DNA of 64,000 nt, from assembly GCA_010093485.1 (NCBI GenBank), contig MU001518.1:1-64000 (forward strand), read 5' to 3'. Below, piece after piece: positions 12,400-25,699 of this stretch. This DNA is from Karstenula rhodostoma CBS 690.94. Its lineage: Eukaryota; Ascomycota; Dothideomycetes; Pleosporales; Didymosphaeriaceae. The notes beneath the pieces were generated by a model. It made no database searches, was not told the DNA's origin, and was given only the letters and a program-made list of their open reading frames with translations. The stretch's first letter is position 1; every line of letters starts with the position of its first letter. The position numbers and the translations under genes are program-made.

Positions 12400-15300
12400 T
12401 ATTAATATACTATAGTTTAGTCTAGAGTTTTAATACCTCTTTAGTTACTAGCTAAATTATCTATTTATTATTATACTATATTATAATTATTAGACTAGAT
12501 AGTTTAATCTCTAGTTCCTTTAATAGTTTTAAAATATAGAGGGCTTTCTTTACTACCTATAAAAGGGTAAGGAGTTCTACTTTTATTATTAATATTATAA
12601 CTATATCTTATTTATTTACTCTTTAAGTAATAAATCTATTAAATAGCTTAATAGTATATTCTTAGAAGCTCTTTCTATTAAGGGTATTATTAGTAAATAA
12701 AATATTACTAATTATCTAAAGGTAGTTTTTACTCCTAAGCTATAAGGCCTTTTATTTAGTAACTAATAGATAAAAAAGAATTTAGTTAGCTATATTATAA
12801 TATACCTATTCTAGGTTTAATAAAAACCTTACTAATTATAATATAATAAATATAATATTTAGTTATATTATAACTACTATAAATAAAAGAGATTTAATCT
12901 TCTACTAATATTTATTAATTTCTAATAAAGAGGATAGACCTATTTTAAATTTTAATTCTATTCTAGCTATAGGTATATTATATTAGTAGTTATTCTTATT
13001 AACTAGTTATTAAATCTTCTCTATATATAAGAATTAGAATAGTTATATAAAATACTAGTTCTATTTTTAGATTACTTTTATACCTAGAAACTATTAAAGA
13101 TTATTCCCTCTAGTTATTATATATTTTTATTATAAAAGTTTTATAGCTTTATTTATTTCTTTTTTCTTATCTCTATAGTATATAATAATAATATTATCTA
13201 TATAAAAAAAAATAATAATTCTATTTTTAATAATATAATAAGACTTATATAGTATAGTTATAAATCTAAGTTTCTTTAAAATTAATATAAACTTTTATTA
13301 CTAGAGTTTAGATAATATTTATAGACTATAAAGTATCTTCTAAAGTTTAAGGATTATTTTTTATTTTTAGTACTCTATAGGTATTTTTATATAGACTTCT
13401 CTATCGAGCTTTATATAAATAAATATATTAGTAATATTATATTATTTAAACTTAAGATTATACCTAGCTACTATTACTATAAGTATTTAGAATAATTAAT
13501 TTACTAGTATTATTATATAGATATCTTATAAAGTAATATTCCTCTATTAATTATTATAAATAATAAATTAAGCTTTATACTTTAGAAATTAATAGTATTT
13601 ATTAAGTTTATAGGTATATACCTATATATAGTCTAGTATCTAATAGCCTACTTATTTAATTAGGGATTATTTTACTTCTAACTATAATTTTATTTATTAG
13701 TAACTATTAAAGTAAGCTTATTTAGTTTTTTTAAATAGTTTTTCTATTAGATAATCTTCTAGTTTTATTTAGATTATTAGTATAGATAGAAGCTAACTAT
13801 AATAAAATTTAAAATTCTTTATAAGTATTTATTTTATTTAAGTCTTATTAAGCTCTATTTCTTAGTAGATACCTATATATTCTATTTAGGTATCTACTAG
13901 AAAGGTAACTATTTATAATATTATTTTTATTTAACTAACTATTAATAATAGTTAGTTACTATTACTAGCTTCTACTTTAGATAATAGCTTAGTTACTATT
14001 AGTTACTAGTTACTATTATTACTTATTATAAATTAGGTAAATAGTATAACTAGTAGTAGTATTACTAGTAGTATTAGATAAATATAGTTATTTTTTTTTT
14101 TTTTTTATATATTCTAGTATATCTTTATTACTATATAATAGTTTACTATAATTTATTATAATTATTTTATCCTTATAAAAGGAGATTATTTTAGATTAGT
14201 TTATTAGTATAGGTAGTAGTTCTACTATTTAGATCTATATTATAATCTCTTCTAGAGTACTATATATTAGGTTATCTATAAGTTTCTCCTAGATACTACT
14301 AAATATAATATCTTTATTAAATATAATATTATAGATATTTATTATCTTTAATAGTAATAGAATTTATATATACTATATATTTATAGACTAGTAATTAACT
14401 AGATATCTAATCTATACTTTAGAATTAAATCTTTATAATTTACTTTTTCTATATTATATATTATTAGTTATTATAAATACCTTATATCTATATACTTTAA
14501 AATATACTAGATTTAGTTTTTAAAGTTAAGTTACTATTCTATTATTAAGTATAACTATTATAAAAAATATTTTATAAAATAAGTACTATTAGTTCTTATA
14601 GTTTAGTATTTAGTTATATAGGTATACTATAGCTTTAGTAATTTTAGGCTATATTTCCTATAATAGATTTATATTAAATTATATTATATAAGCCTTCTCC
14701 TTTATAATACCCCCTAAATATTTAGTTCTACTATTTTAGACTTATATATCTAGTATTAAAGGCTTAATTCTAATATCTTAGTTTATATACTAGTGCTTAA
14801 TATCTATTTTTATAGTAAAAATTTTATTATTAAACTTAAGGATTTTTATAGTAACTAAGAATTATATTTTTATAAAGATTATAAATTTACTTAATAGCCT
14901 AATAATTATTCTAGCTAGATAGTTATCTTTAAAATAAAAGTCCTATATAAGGCCTAAGTACTAATTAGTAATAAGTATCTAGCTTTTTTCTTTATTAAAA
15001 CTTTATACCTTATAGTTATAAAAGTTAATTACTATATACTTATCTAGTTCTTTATTAGTCTAGTAAGATTTTTATTTAATCTATTATTTTAATTTAGCTT
15101 ATTTATAAATATTATATTTTATTATAGGTATCCCTATAATATATACCCCCTTAGACTATAAAATAAAATATTCTAGTATATTAGATTCTAAATAGTTTAG
15201 ATATTTATACTATATTATTATATTAGTAGTTTTTAACTTTTATTTAGTACTTAAGTTAATCTTATATATAGTAAAGCTTATATTATTACTTATATTTTAG

Positions 15301-16400
15301 TTAGATAGTTATTCTAAATAATTAAGAATAGTAACTAGTAGTATTTTATTACTATTATCTATTTATTCTATAGGCCTATACTCTAGTATCTATTATTTAT
15401 ATAATTTTTAGAACTCTATTATTATTATATTATTAGCTTATTTAATTACTATTAGCTCTAACTTAGTATCCTACTAGAGGCCTTATCTTCTAAATAGTTA
15501 GAATAATACTAAATTATAAAGGAGATTAGAATAGTATATAATATTATCTAGTCTAATTATATAATTATTATATATACTTTATATAATAGTACTACTCTAT
15601 AGTTTAAAATAGATAGTTCTATACCCTTATATTTAAACTTATATATTTTCTATCTATATAAAGTCTCTTAGTATTAGTTATATAAGTAAAACTATTTAGT
15701 TAATATTATTATAGATATAGTAGGTTATACCTAAATTAAATATTAATAAATTATATAGTAGATAATTATTTAGATTTATATAAAAGAATATAGTATTAAA
15801 GCTTACTAGAATTCTAGTAATTTATTTTCCTTCTAGTTACTTATTAGTATTAGTCTTTATAATTTAAAAAGGAGTAGATATATATAATTATTTAATTCTA
15901 AGTATCTAAGTTTATAGTTTTTTAGCCCTTTTTAGACTCTTTTAGAGCTCTAGATTATTCTATATTCTATAGTTAACTATAGTATTAAAGCTAGATTAAA
16001 AATTAAACTAGTCTAGTACTTAACTTAAAAAGGTATAATAATAGTTCTAAAGACTATAGTATTATTTATAAATAGAATATTTTAGGCCTCTAATTACTAT
16101 TATATCTTTTTTTAAAAACTACTTAGTTATAGTATATTAGCTAAAGGTTTATTTTTAATAAGGTTTTTTTTATTTAGATAGTATAACTTTAGTAATATAA
16201 AAGGTATCCCTATTAGTATCTAGAATAGATTTACTACTAGTAGTAAGAGATAATTTTATAGTAGTAAAGGTACTTCTTTACTATTTACCCTTAAGTAGGT
16301 AGAGGATAATTATATACTTTTAGAAGTATTTTATTATTTCCTTTCTATTTATATTTATATCTTAGTACCTACTCTTTTAAAAAAAAAATTTCTATATTAG
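12400..16400 (-). pseudogene. Element F Copia polyprotein remnant
   Basis: The minus strand between the LTRs is a degenerate Copia Pol region. The clearest landmark is the RT active-site box (YIDN) at 13,204-13,193, followed by isoleucine-rich residues and RDK, as in Copia RTs. Upstream parts (towards 16,400) should hold Gag and integrase by the normal order, but I could not confirm individual motifs because of stop codons and loss of Trp, Gln and Arg codons. Confidence 0.55.
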
Positions 16401-17119
16401 TATAACCTTTATAATTATAACTAGAAAATTTTTTATTATATTATATATAAACTATACTTTACTAACTTTATTTATCTTAGTTTTAATAGTTATATAATTA
16501 TATTCTATTAGCTATATATTCTAGTTTAAAAATAGTCTTATTAATTTAAAGATTTATAAATATTAAACTTTTATTTTATTTTATTTATCTTTCTTATCTA
16601 TACTAACTAATTTTATAAAAAACTTAATTTATTATTAAATTATTTATTTAGGTTAATAGTAGTTATATTATAGGTATAATAATATAATTAATTATAAATA
16701 AAATACTATCTTTTTAAGACTAGCCTTCTCTTTTTAATATTCTTAATTATATATTTTATATACTTTAAGATATATTTTATAGTATTTAAGATTCTTTTAA
16801 TATACCTTCTAGCCTATTATTAAAAGGTCTAATAATTTTATTTATCTTAGTAGTTTAGAGGTATTATATAAGCTATTTACTAGAATTATACTTAGCTAGT
16901 ATATATTAATCTTAGATAGTAATAGTAAAATTAGTTTTACTCTAAAAGTTATATTACTATTAGGGTTTATAAACTCCTATACCTTAAATAGTTTATATTA
17001 TATTTAGAGCTAGTATAGTTATTAGATATAATTTATATAGTTTATAAGAATTATAGTTAAATTATAGAGGATTAATAAGGCTATTTTATTAATTTAATTA
17101 AGGTAGTAAAACTCTTAAT

Positions 17120-17381
17120 TATTAGATTTACTATAAATAATAATAGGTTATAGTAAACTATTAATAAGGTTAGATTAAAAATAATAATTAATTCTTTTTA
17201 TATCTAACTAGACTAAAGGCTCTAAATTAATATTCTATATATTAAATTTTTTTTAGTATTCTAGCTATCTTTTATACTATCTATAATAATATATAGTAGT
17301 CCTTTACTATTAATTATAGTAGATAGTAGTTATTAACTACTATTAAATTATATACTATTCTAAGTAATCTATAATCTAATA
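17120..17381 (-). repeat. Element F 5' LTR
   Basis: 262 bp, the partner of 11,861-12,122. Its right end, TCTAATA, is followed by the ACCTT target copy and then by the resumed G1 sequence, which leads into a typical G 3' end with TACGCGC and GCCACTT preserved. Confidence 0.82.
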
Positions 17382-17602
17382 ACCTTATTAACTTTTTATT
17401 ATTACATTTTTTATATATTAGTAAATACGCGCTAAGTCTATTTTAGCTAGCTTAGTACTATCCTCTTTTTAGTTAGCCTATATATAAATACTAAATATAC
17501 TTTAGCCACTTTTTTAGTTTCTATATATTAGTAAAGTATAATATCTTATTATTCCTTTTATTTTATAGATTTACCCTACCTTATAGTAATTATCTATAAT
17601 AT

Positions 17603-18594
17603 AATAAAAGAAATAGAATAATATCTAATAATAATACTTTAAAGATAGGGCTTATTTAAACTATAGAAAGAAAAAATACTTTAAAACTAAATATTCTTTT
17701 AAGAAGTTCTAGAGTAAATAAGTCTAAGTAATAAAAATAGCTATAGTAATACTATAGCCTAAAACCCCTATACTACTACTAGGAGATATTATAGATAATA
17801 AGTCTAAGACCTCTAAATTACTAATAAAAGTCTAGGAGATAACTAAAAAAAAAAATATTATAAATTAAATTCTATAAAACCTATATTAGATATATAAAAG
17901 TAGTAAATACTTTATACTAGTTTATAATTATAAAATTAGAATTATAAATATAAATATTAACTAAATATACTACTAAATAAAGGAAAAGTAAAATAAAATA
18001 CTAGTTCTAATATAGTAAATCTAGATATATAATAACTATATAATAATTATATAGTAGTACTATAAATTTACTAAATATAAATACTATAGAAAGGAGAAAA
18101 AAGTAGTAATAGAAGTATCTAGTAAATTAGAATATAAAAAACTATTAATAAATAATTATACTATAGGGTTATTCTATATATATAAATATAAAAAATAAAA
18201 AGAATATTATAATATTTTAAAATAGTATTAATATTACCTATACTATTATCTAATATACTAGAAATAGAAGTATATAATAGAATATTAGTCTATAAAATAT
18301 AATTTAAAAGAAATTAAAAAACTTTATAAATATAATAATAATATTTATCCCTTATAAAAAAATTTAAAATATATATAATAAGTTTAATAGAAAGACTATA
18401 ACTATATAAAGAAATCTTTAGAATATTTTAATAAAAAGGAAAAAATTACTAGTAATTAATAAAAAAAATACTATAAATATATTATATTATATAACTATTT
18501 AGTTATAAGGTACCCTATATACTAAAATTAAGTAAATAAAAGAGAATTTATCTAAGTTTTTAAAATAAAATAATAATAGAAGTATATATATTAG
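17603..18594 (+). pseudogene. Element D, gag-to-protease segment between G1 and G2
   Basis: After removing G1 and G2, this about 990-bp piece joins the Gag remnant at 2,690-3,359 to the Pol region at 19,896. It is forward-coding in character (lysine- and tyrosine-rich translation with RIP-type stops), but I recognise no firm motif; a zinc knuckle and the start of protease would be expected here. Assignment rests on the excision of G1 and G2 and on the resulting normal chromovirus length. Confidence 0.6.
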
Positions 18595-19884
18595 AATAGC
18601 TGGTATTAGTTAATTACCTCTTTATTTATTTATTTAGAATTTTTATTTTACTAAGTTAAGTTTATTTAATTACTATCTTTCCCTAGAACTAGTTATTAAA
18701 ATCTATTAAAAGCTACTAATTATAACTAGATACTAGTTAACTTTATATTATAATCTTTATTATTTTATTCTACTATTAATATAATACTAAACTCCTTTAA
18801 TATTTTATAATTAAATATTATATACCCCTATTACTATTATTAAATACTAACTCTATATAGTTACTATTTTTATTTTTTATTTTTTATTTTTTATTTTTTA
18901 TTTTTTATATATTATCCTATAGGCTCCGCGCTTAGAATTTAGAATAAAACTTAGAACTTCTTTACTATTATTATTATTTATATCTATACTACTATATTAT
19001 ATAGAATTTCCTATATTTAGTAAATACTTATTTTATTATTTATTATTTTTATTATAAATTTTTTATTCTTTCTAGTTTTCTCTTTATTATTATTATAATA
19101 ATTCTATATACCCTATATTTTTTATTACTATAGTATATATATATATAGCTAGTAGTTATTAAATATTTTATTATTAGCTAGTCTAGCTTATATAGTTTAA
19201 GCGCTTCTTTTATACCTATATATATAATTTTAGATTCTAGCTAGCTCTTAACTTCTAGAATATTATAACTATTACCTATTATTACTATTATTATTTAAAT
19301 ATTTTTACTATACTTCTTTATTTTATTATAGGTATTAGTTATTATTATTATTATTCCTAGATAAATAGTAGGAAATAGATATATTACTATTTATATTAGC
19401 TTATTATTAATTAGGTTAATTCTAAGGTATAGTTACTATATTAATAAGTTTAATAAAAACTATAAGTATTATATTATTAAATAGAATTTATAGTATACTA
19501 GGAATAGGTATTTTAATTATATTTTTATATACTATTAATAACTAGAGTATAGAATAGGAGAAAATAATATAGATAGTAATATCTATTTATATATATTTTT
19601 TTTCTAGTTCTAGTTCTAATAAAAACTATTTTTTTTAATATTTTATTAACTCTCTATTATTAGATTTCTTATATATTAGTAAGTATATATTAAGTCTACT
19701 TTAACTAGTTTTATACTAGTTTTATTTTAAATAGTTTAGTACTATACCCTTTTTAGTTAGTCTATATATAAATACTAGATATACCTTAACTACTTTTTTA
19801 GTCTCTTTATATATTAGTAAAGTGTAATACCTTATATTATCTACCCCTTTATTAATTTACCCGTCCTTATAGTAATTATATATA
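18595..19884 (+). mobile_element. G2: complete-looking G-family copy (1,290 bp)
   Basis: This is the only uninterrupted G copy in the window and the reference for the others. It is flanked by the direct repeat ATATATATTAG (18,584-18,594 and 19,885-19,895), an 11-bp target duplication. It contains homopolymer-like TTTTTTA runs, short ATT runs and the conserved 3' module that ends in CTTATAGTAATTATATATAAT. There are no terminal inverted repeats and no LTR pair; with long, variable target duplications and 5'-shortened relatives, a non-LTR retroposon is the best reading. No coding frame survives. Confidence 0.65.
18866..18914. repeat. (TTTTTTA)n short tandem repeat
   Basis: Several near-perfect heptamer units lie inside G2. 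The matching place in G1 (about 11,090-11,100) has a T-run and then the gap, so a similar array may be hidden in the gap. Confidence 0.85.
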
Positions 19885-19895
19885 ATATATATTAG

Positions 19896-22800
19896 GATTA
19901 CCCTAAAACCCCTTAGGAATAATACTAGAGATAACGTATAAAGGAGTCTAAAAAAGTAAAGAACCTATAATATAATAATTATCTACTTTATAATAAGTAT
20001 AAGTATAGAGGAGTCTATAATAAAATTTAAATAATATTAAAAAATTAAAATACTATTAAGTAATAAGCTAAGCTAGTAAAGGTATTCTAAAAACTTAAAA
20101 AGTAAATAAAAATAATAAGGCTATAGAACTTTATATAGAAAAATAGATTATAATTAAAAAATTCTAAATAAATATACTAATAGACCTTAGTACTACTAGA
20201 TATTAAATCTTACCTAGAATAATAGAGAAATATAAATTACTATATTATAATAAAATAGAACTAGTCTAACTAGAAATAATAAATAGAATATTTTTCTAAA
20301 AATATAGTAAAGACTAGTTATATCTTAAAATACTATTATTACTAATAAATATTAAAGAATTTAAGAGCTAATATAACTTTATTATAATAAATATAAAAAG
20401 TTTAGAAACTATTATAAACTATAACTAGTTATTAAAAAATAATCTAGATATTAATTAAAAAAGTTAAATAATATATAGCTAAGAATTAATATTATAGATT
20501 ACTAGTATAAAATATTTATAGAAAGTAAAACTAAAGACCCTAAATACTTTAACTAAATAAGTTATATAATAATAGACTAAGGAGATCTTAGCTACTAAAA
20601 TTACTAGAATTCTAAAAGAAAATCTAGAATAAATATAAATTATCTAGGTATAATACTTAGATTTCTAGGTTATAGAAAAACTATTAATAATTCTACTAGA
20701 ATATAAAAAGTATATAGAATTCTTTAAAGAAATTAAAAAAAAAAACTACTAAATTACTAAAAATAGAATTATAAGATATTTTTAAAAAAGAGTATAAAAC
20801 TATAACTAGAATAACTAAAACTAATATTAGTAAACTAGAAAAAAGAAGTATAGAAGTATTTATAAAAAATCTAAAATAGAAATATATCTAGAAAAGTTAT
20901 ACTCCTATAACCTTTCTAATTCTATAGGTATTTAAAAAGAATAGTAAGTTATAAGTTTATATAAATTATAAATAGCTAAATAATACTATAATTAAGAATT
21001 AGTACCTATTACCCTTAATTATAGAGCTTATAAATTAACTCTAAGGAACTAAATAGTTTATAAAGTTTAATATATATAATAGATATTACTATATATAAAT
21101 TACTAAAGAATATAAATAGAAAATAGTATTTAAAACTAAATATAGTTTCTATAAATACTAGATTATACTATTTAGATTAATAAACGTCCCTATAATATTT
21201 TAGATAGTTATTAATAAGTTATTATATAAATACTTAAATATATTCTATATAGTATATTTTAATAATATACTTATTTACTTTACTAGAATACTAGAGAAAT
21301 ATATTAGATATATAAAGAAAGTATTTAAAAAAATAAAATAATATTAGTTACTTCTCTATTTAGATAAATATAAGTTCTATATTATTAAAATAAAGTATCT
21401 AGAATTTATTATTTTAAGAAAAGATATATTAATAGATTTAAAAAATATTACTACTATATAGAAATAGCTAGTTTTTAAATTAGTAAAGGATATCTAGTTC
21501 TTTTTAGGGTTTACTAACTTCTACTAAAAGTTTATAAAAAACTATTCTAAAACTATTATACTACTAATAGATTTTATAAAGAAGAGTAATAATAAAGTTA
21601 TATAGCTAATCTAAAAAAAGCTATTAGAAATATTTAGGAAATTATAGATAATATTTCTAATAGTTCTACTTTTATAGATATTTAATCTATAGAAACTAGT
21701 AAGGATTAAAATAGATATATTTAACTATATATTAGGAGTAATTCTTTTATAACTAAATAAAAATAAAAAATAGAAACTAGTATTCTACTATTTATAAAAA
21801 TTTTTAGGAGTAAAACTTAACTATAATATTTATAATAAAAAACTACTAGTAATAGTAGATATTTTTAAATAATAAAAAGTATAGTTTATAGAAGTCTATT
21901 TTAAAATAAAAGTATAGATAGATTACTAGAACTTTACTAGTTTTATATTAACTAAAAAGTTTAACTAATAATAAATATAATAAATAGAATTTTTAGTAAA
22001 CTTTAATTTTATAATTTACTATTAATCTAGAACTCTTAATAGTATAGTAAATACCTTAAGTAAATAATTAAACTTAACTAAAAATAAGGTTAAGCTATAT
22101 AATATAATACTATATAAACGCGAAAATAGTATACTTAAGTATAACTAGCTAAAATTAAAGTATAGATAGCTAGTTTAAAATATATAAAACTAGAAGTATA
22201 AAACTTCTAGAGCTACTAGAAACTTAATTAAGGCTAGAAAGAGGAATATAATCTCTTTAAATATAGTTTTAATAAAACTAGATAAAACTACTAATAGTAG
22301 ATTATTATTAATAATAAATATATATCTATTCTAATTAGAAAACTATATAAATTATAAAAATAGAAATATTTAAATATTAAAAAAATAATATATTATATTA
22401 TAAATAAATATACTATTTCTAAGTTTAAGTAATTAATTATAATAGAGATAAGTAACTATTTAGCTTATTAAAAAACTAAATCTAAGAAATATAAGCCTTA
22501 TAAACTCCTATAACTACTATCTATAATAAAATAACTATAATAAAATATAATAATAAATTTTATAGTAAAACTTCTAAAATTACTATAGCTAGAAATAAAG
22601 TATATATATAATACTATTATAGTAATAGTAAATAAACTTATAAAAGTAGTTAAGTTTAGATTTATAGAAAAATTTATAATAGTAGAGAAACTAGTCTATA
22701 AGATTAATAATATACTATTCTCTAAGTATAAACTATTAGAAAAATTTATTATAAATAGAAATAAGCTTTTTATTTTAAAGTATTAAAATACTTTTACTAT

Positions 22801-23760
22801 AGCTTTAGAAATAAACTAAAAGCTATTAATAAGTTTCTATTCTAAAATAAATAAATAAATAGAATATATAAATTAAATACTTAAATAGTATCTATAATTC
22901 TATATTAATAAATAATAGAATAACTAAATAGAACTTTTATTAACTATATAGTTAGTATATAATAGCTTAAAGTTAGGTATAATAAAATACTTACCTTACT
23001 ATATAAACTATAGATATAAGCTAATTACTTATTAAAATCTAAAAGATATAAAAAGTATTTCTACTAAAGTCTAAAATAAAATTTAAAAGATAAAGAAACT
23101 TTATAAAGTTTTATAAAAAAAGATTATCTATAGAGTCCTTATAGTATTTAAAAATATAAATAAGTAAAGAATTAAGAAACTAATTTTTAAAAAGAGGAAT
23201 AAAGTTTTTCTATTATAGAAAAATCTAAAGATTAAATAATTAAATAAAAAACTAAATTATTTTTAAATAAAATCTTTTAAAGTTTAAGAAATAAAGAAAC
23301 TAGTTATAACTAAATTATTTCTATTAATAAGTATAAAAATATACCCTACCTTTTATAAATTACTTTTAGAACTAGTACTTCTAAATACTCTAATTAAGAC
23401 TTAATTAGAGTTAGAAGATAATAAGTATAAGGTTAAAGTAATTAAAAATTTATAAATAATTAAATATTAGTAAAGATATTTAGTAAAGTAGAAAGAATAG
23501 CTAGAATAATATAATATTTAGAAACTAAAAGAAAATTTTATAAATTATAAATTACTAGTATTAAAGTACTACTAATAATATCTAAAGGGCTAATATTAGA
23601 AAAAGTAAAGAGAAAATTAAAAAAATTAAAAAAGTAAAAGAAGTTAGCCTATAACTAGCTACTATTAGTAGATAAAAGTAAAAATAGTAATAATCTATAA
23701 ATATTATTAGAAACTATATTTATTATAATAAGAGAACCCCCCTTTTATAAATTATTAATA
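19896..23760 (+). pseudogene. Element D Pol remnant: RT, RNase H, integrase, chromodomain
   Basis: With stops ignored, one frame follows a Ty3/Gypsy Pol in order. RT lies at about 20,930-21,440, with a YxLPLI..LI..LQG segment and the YLDD box degraded to YFNN near 21,255. An FxxFxGFxNFY-like RNase H junction is near 21,500, and RNase H ends at about 22,080. The integrase core lies at about 22,480-23,040, with PYGLLQPL-like, DRxKLF, T-A-YHPQTDGQTER-like and LEQYLR..V residues. A chromodomain with YLVKWK..L.YNIW.L.E is at about 23,450-23,600. Many codons for Gln, Trp and Arg are now stops. These motifs define a chromovirus. Confidence 0.85.
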
Positions 23761-24280
23761 GTATTAATTACTTAAAAATTATAATAAGTATAGAAATATT
23801 TCTTTACTTCTATTTTAGTAAATACTAGTTTAAAATAAACTATTTTAGTATACGTCTATAATAGTATTAAGTAAGCCTCTTTTTTTTTTAGACTAGATTT
23901 ACTACTATATATTCTTAGGTATCTATAAATTATACTTTTTATAAATAAAGATATAACTAGTATAGTAACTAGAAATAGTATTTATAAAATATTATAACTT
24001 TAATTTCTAATACTACTTATAGCCTAGTAAATCTATTATTTTTAAATTATTTAACTTAATATTTAGTATATAAATATAATAGAATTAAATAGATAAATAG
24101 AGAGCTTTTAGTATAGTTAGAAAAGTAAAAAAAGTCTAGAGAAAAATATAATATAAGTATATTTTAAAAAAAACTTACCTTTATATACTAATCTAGAATA
24201 GAAATACTACTACTATATAAAAACTATATTATAGGAATTATTATAGAATATTAGAATAATAACCCTAAATAGAGGAGTAA
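23761..24280 (+). repeat. Element D 3' untranslated region and polypurine tract
   Basis: Between the chromodomain remnant and the 3' LTR there are about 500 bp without a recognisable frame. The last 14 bases, AAATAGAGGAGTAA, form a polypurine-rich tract directly before the LTR start at 24,281, as needed for plus-strand priming. Confidence 0.6.
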
Positions 24281-24719
24281 TATTATAAGTATAAATATAT
24301 ATAATAGAATATTAGTAGAAAATAATATAATAGGAAATAATATTAATAATAAGAAATAAAATACTACTTTTTAAAATTACTAAGAACTAATATTATATAA
24401 TAAAGTTCTATATATATAAAAAACCCTAGGGATATTAGGGCTTTAGTAGAATAATAAAAAAGTTCTATATTATAAAAAGATTCTAAGGACTATAGAAAGT
24501 CTAAAAACTATAGTAGAGTACTAGAATATTAAAGAATTAAAAAACTAGTATAAAATTTAGAAAAATCTCTATATAGTTTCTATTTTTTATAGTTAATTTA
24601 AAATATTATTTAGAAGTAGTTTACTTTTATAACTAAATTAAAATTATTTCTATATATATATAAATACTTAGTTTTCTTTTAGTATTATTATATTATATTT
24701 TATTATAATATAGAATATT
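24281..24719 (+). repeat. Element D 3' LTR, left part
   Basis: 439 bp aligned with the 5' LTR from 1,861 to about 2,453, without the short retroposon insertion. It is cut at 24,719 by element B; the last five bases, ATATT, are the target copy of B. The LTR resumes at 40,998. Confidence 0.85.
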
Positions 24720-24965
24720 TATAAGGATTAATTTAACCTAAGGTTAAATCCCCTTATAGGATATTTACCTATCTTTAAGCTTAGGTCTTATCTAGTAGCC
24801 TATATATAAATTAGTTAGTAGATTTTAAATACCTAGTATATAGAGAGTCCCTTTCTAGAATCCTCTCTATCTTAGTATTTTAAATTTAGTCTTAATTTAT
24901 ATAGTTTCTTTTATCTATTTAATTTTAAAAGTATTTACTCTATTTAGCTATATTCTAGCTTTATA
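24720..24965 (+). repeat. Element B 5' LTR
   Basis: 246 bp, matching 40,747-40,992 and the two LTRs of A in reverse. It is followed by the internal sequence TTAAATTTAAGACC, where a tRNA primer-binding site should lie; RIP prevents naming the tRNA. Confidence 0.9.
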
Positions 24966-25076
24966 TTAAATTTAAGACCTTTTCTTTTAACTAAAGATTA
25001 GTAACTATAATATTTACCTTTAGCTCTTTAGATATAAAAAGGTTTACTAAAATTCTAAAATTTTTTTTTAGATTAG

Positions 25077-25286
25077 CTATTAAGGTACTAGAATATTCTT
25101 TAAAATCCTTATTAAAAGCTAGCTATTAAGGTACTAGAATATCCTTTAAAATCCTTATTAAAGGCTAGCTATTAAGGCGCTAGAATATCCTCTAAAATCC
25201 TTATTAAAGGCTAGCTATTAAGATATTAGAATATCCTCTAAAATTTTTATTAAAGGCTAGCTATTAAAGTATTAGAATATCCTCTT
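25077..25286 (+). repeat. 46-bp tandem repeat in B leader
   Basis: Four complete units and one partial unit start at 25,077, 25,123, 25,169, 25,215 and 25,261. The unit runs from CTATTAAGG to AAAGGCTAG. The same array in element A has two complete units and one partial (33,049-33,166, opposite strand). It lies in the untranslated leader between 5' LTR and gag. The copy-number change is the only length difference between A and B. Confidence 0.92.
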
Positions 25287-25433
25287 AGATTTTTTAAACT
25301 CCCTTAAAGATCTACTAATATTAGATACTTTTAGTAGAATTAACTATTATAAAAGTTAAATTCTTTTTAGATAAAAGTATATACTTACTATAGGTATATT
25401 AAAAATAATATATATATCTTTAGTAAATAGGCT

Positions 25434-25679
25434 TATAAGGCTAGGATATAGCTAAATAGAGTAAATACTCTTAGAATTAGATAAATAGAAGAAACTATAT
25501 AAATTAAGACTAAACTTAAGATACTAAAATAGAGAGGGTTCTAGGAAGGGACTCTCTATATACTAGGTATTTAAGATCTACTAACTAATCTATATATAGG
25601 CTACTAGATAAGGCCTAAGTTTAAAAGTAGGTAAATATCCTATAAGGGGATTTAATCTTAGGTTAAATTAACCCTTATA
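25434..25679 (-). repeat. Element A 3' LTR
   Basis: 246 bp, the reverse orientation of the B LTRs. The left edge abuts the AGGCT target copy; the right edge abuts the C-rich complement of the polypurine tract (CTACCCCCCTCT). Confidence 0.9.
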
Positions 25680-25699
25680 CTACCCCCCTCTAAGCGCGA

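Larger units (their letters stand above)
11861..17381 (-). mobile_element. Element F: Ty1/Copia retrotransposon
   Basis: Direct LTRs of exactly 262 bp (11,861-12,122 and 17,120-17,381) start TATTAGA and end TCTAATA, a perfect inverted pair that looks like RIP-altered TGTTAGA...TCTAACA. The target duplication is ACCTT at 17,382-17,386 and its RIP-altered form ATTTT at 11,856-11,860. Excising F restores the sequence found in G2 near 19,650. The element is 5,521 bp and is read on the minus strand: the RT catalytic box appears as YIDN at 13,204-13,193, and a purine tract AAGGGAATA abuts the left LTR on that strand. It is dead through RIP. Confidence 0.85.
3594..17602 (+). mobile_element. G1: G-family copy split by Copia elements E and F
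   Basis: The pieces 3,594-3,740, 10,977-11,860 and 17,387-17,602 align in order with the continuous copy G2 (18,595-19,884). Both start with a CTRGTATTARTTAATTA sequence and end at CTATAATATA. The interruptions are elements E and F, each with its own LTR pair and target duplication. The flanking duplication of G1 itself is uncertain (TAAAARAA on each side, blurred by RIP). The 401-bp gap and the (ATT)n tract fall inside it. No coding capacity is visible. Confidence 0.7.

Noticed and set aside
25077..25286. Regular 46-bp repeats as a CRISPR-like array
   Set aside because: Units are directly adjacent with no unique spacers, in a eukaryotic retrotransposon leader.
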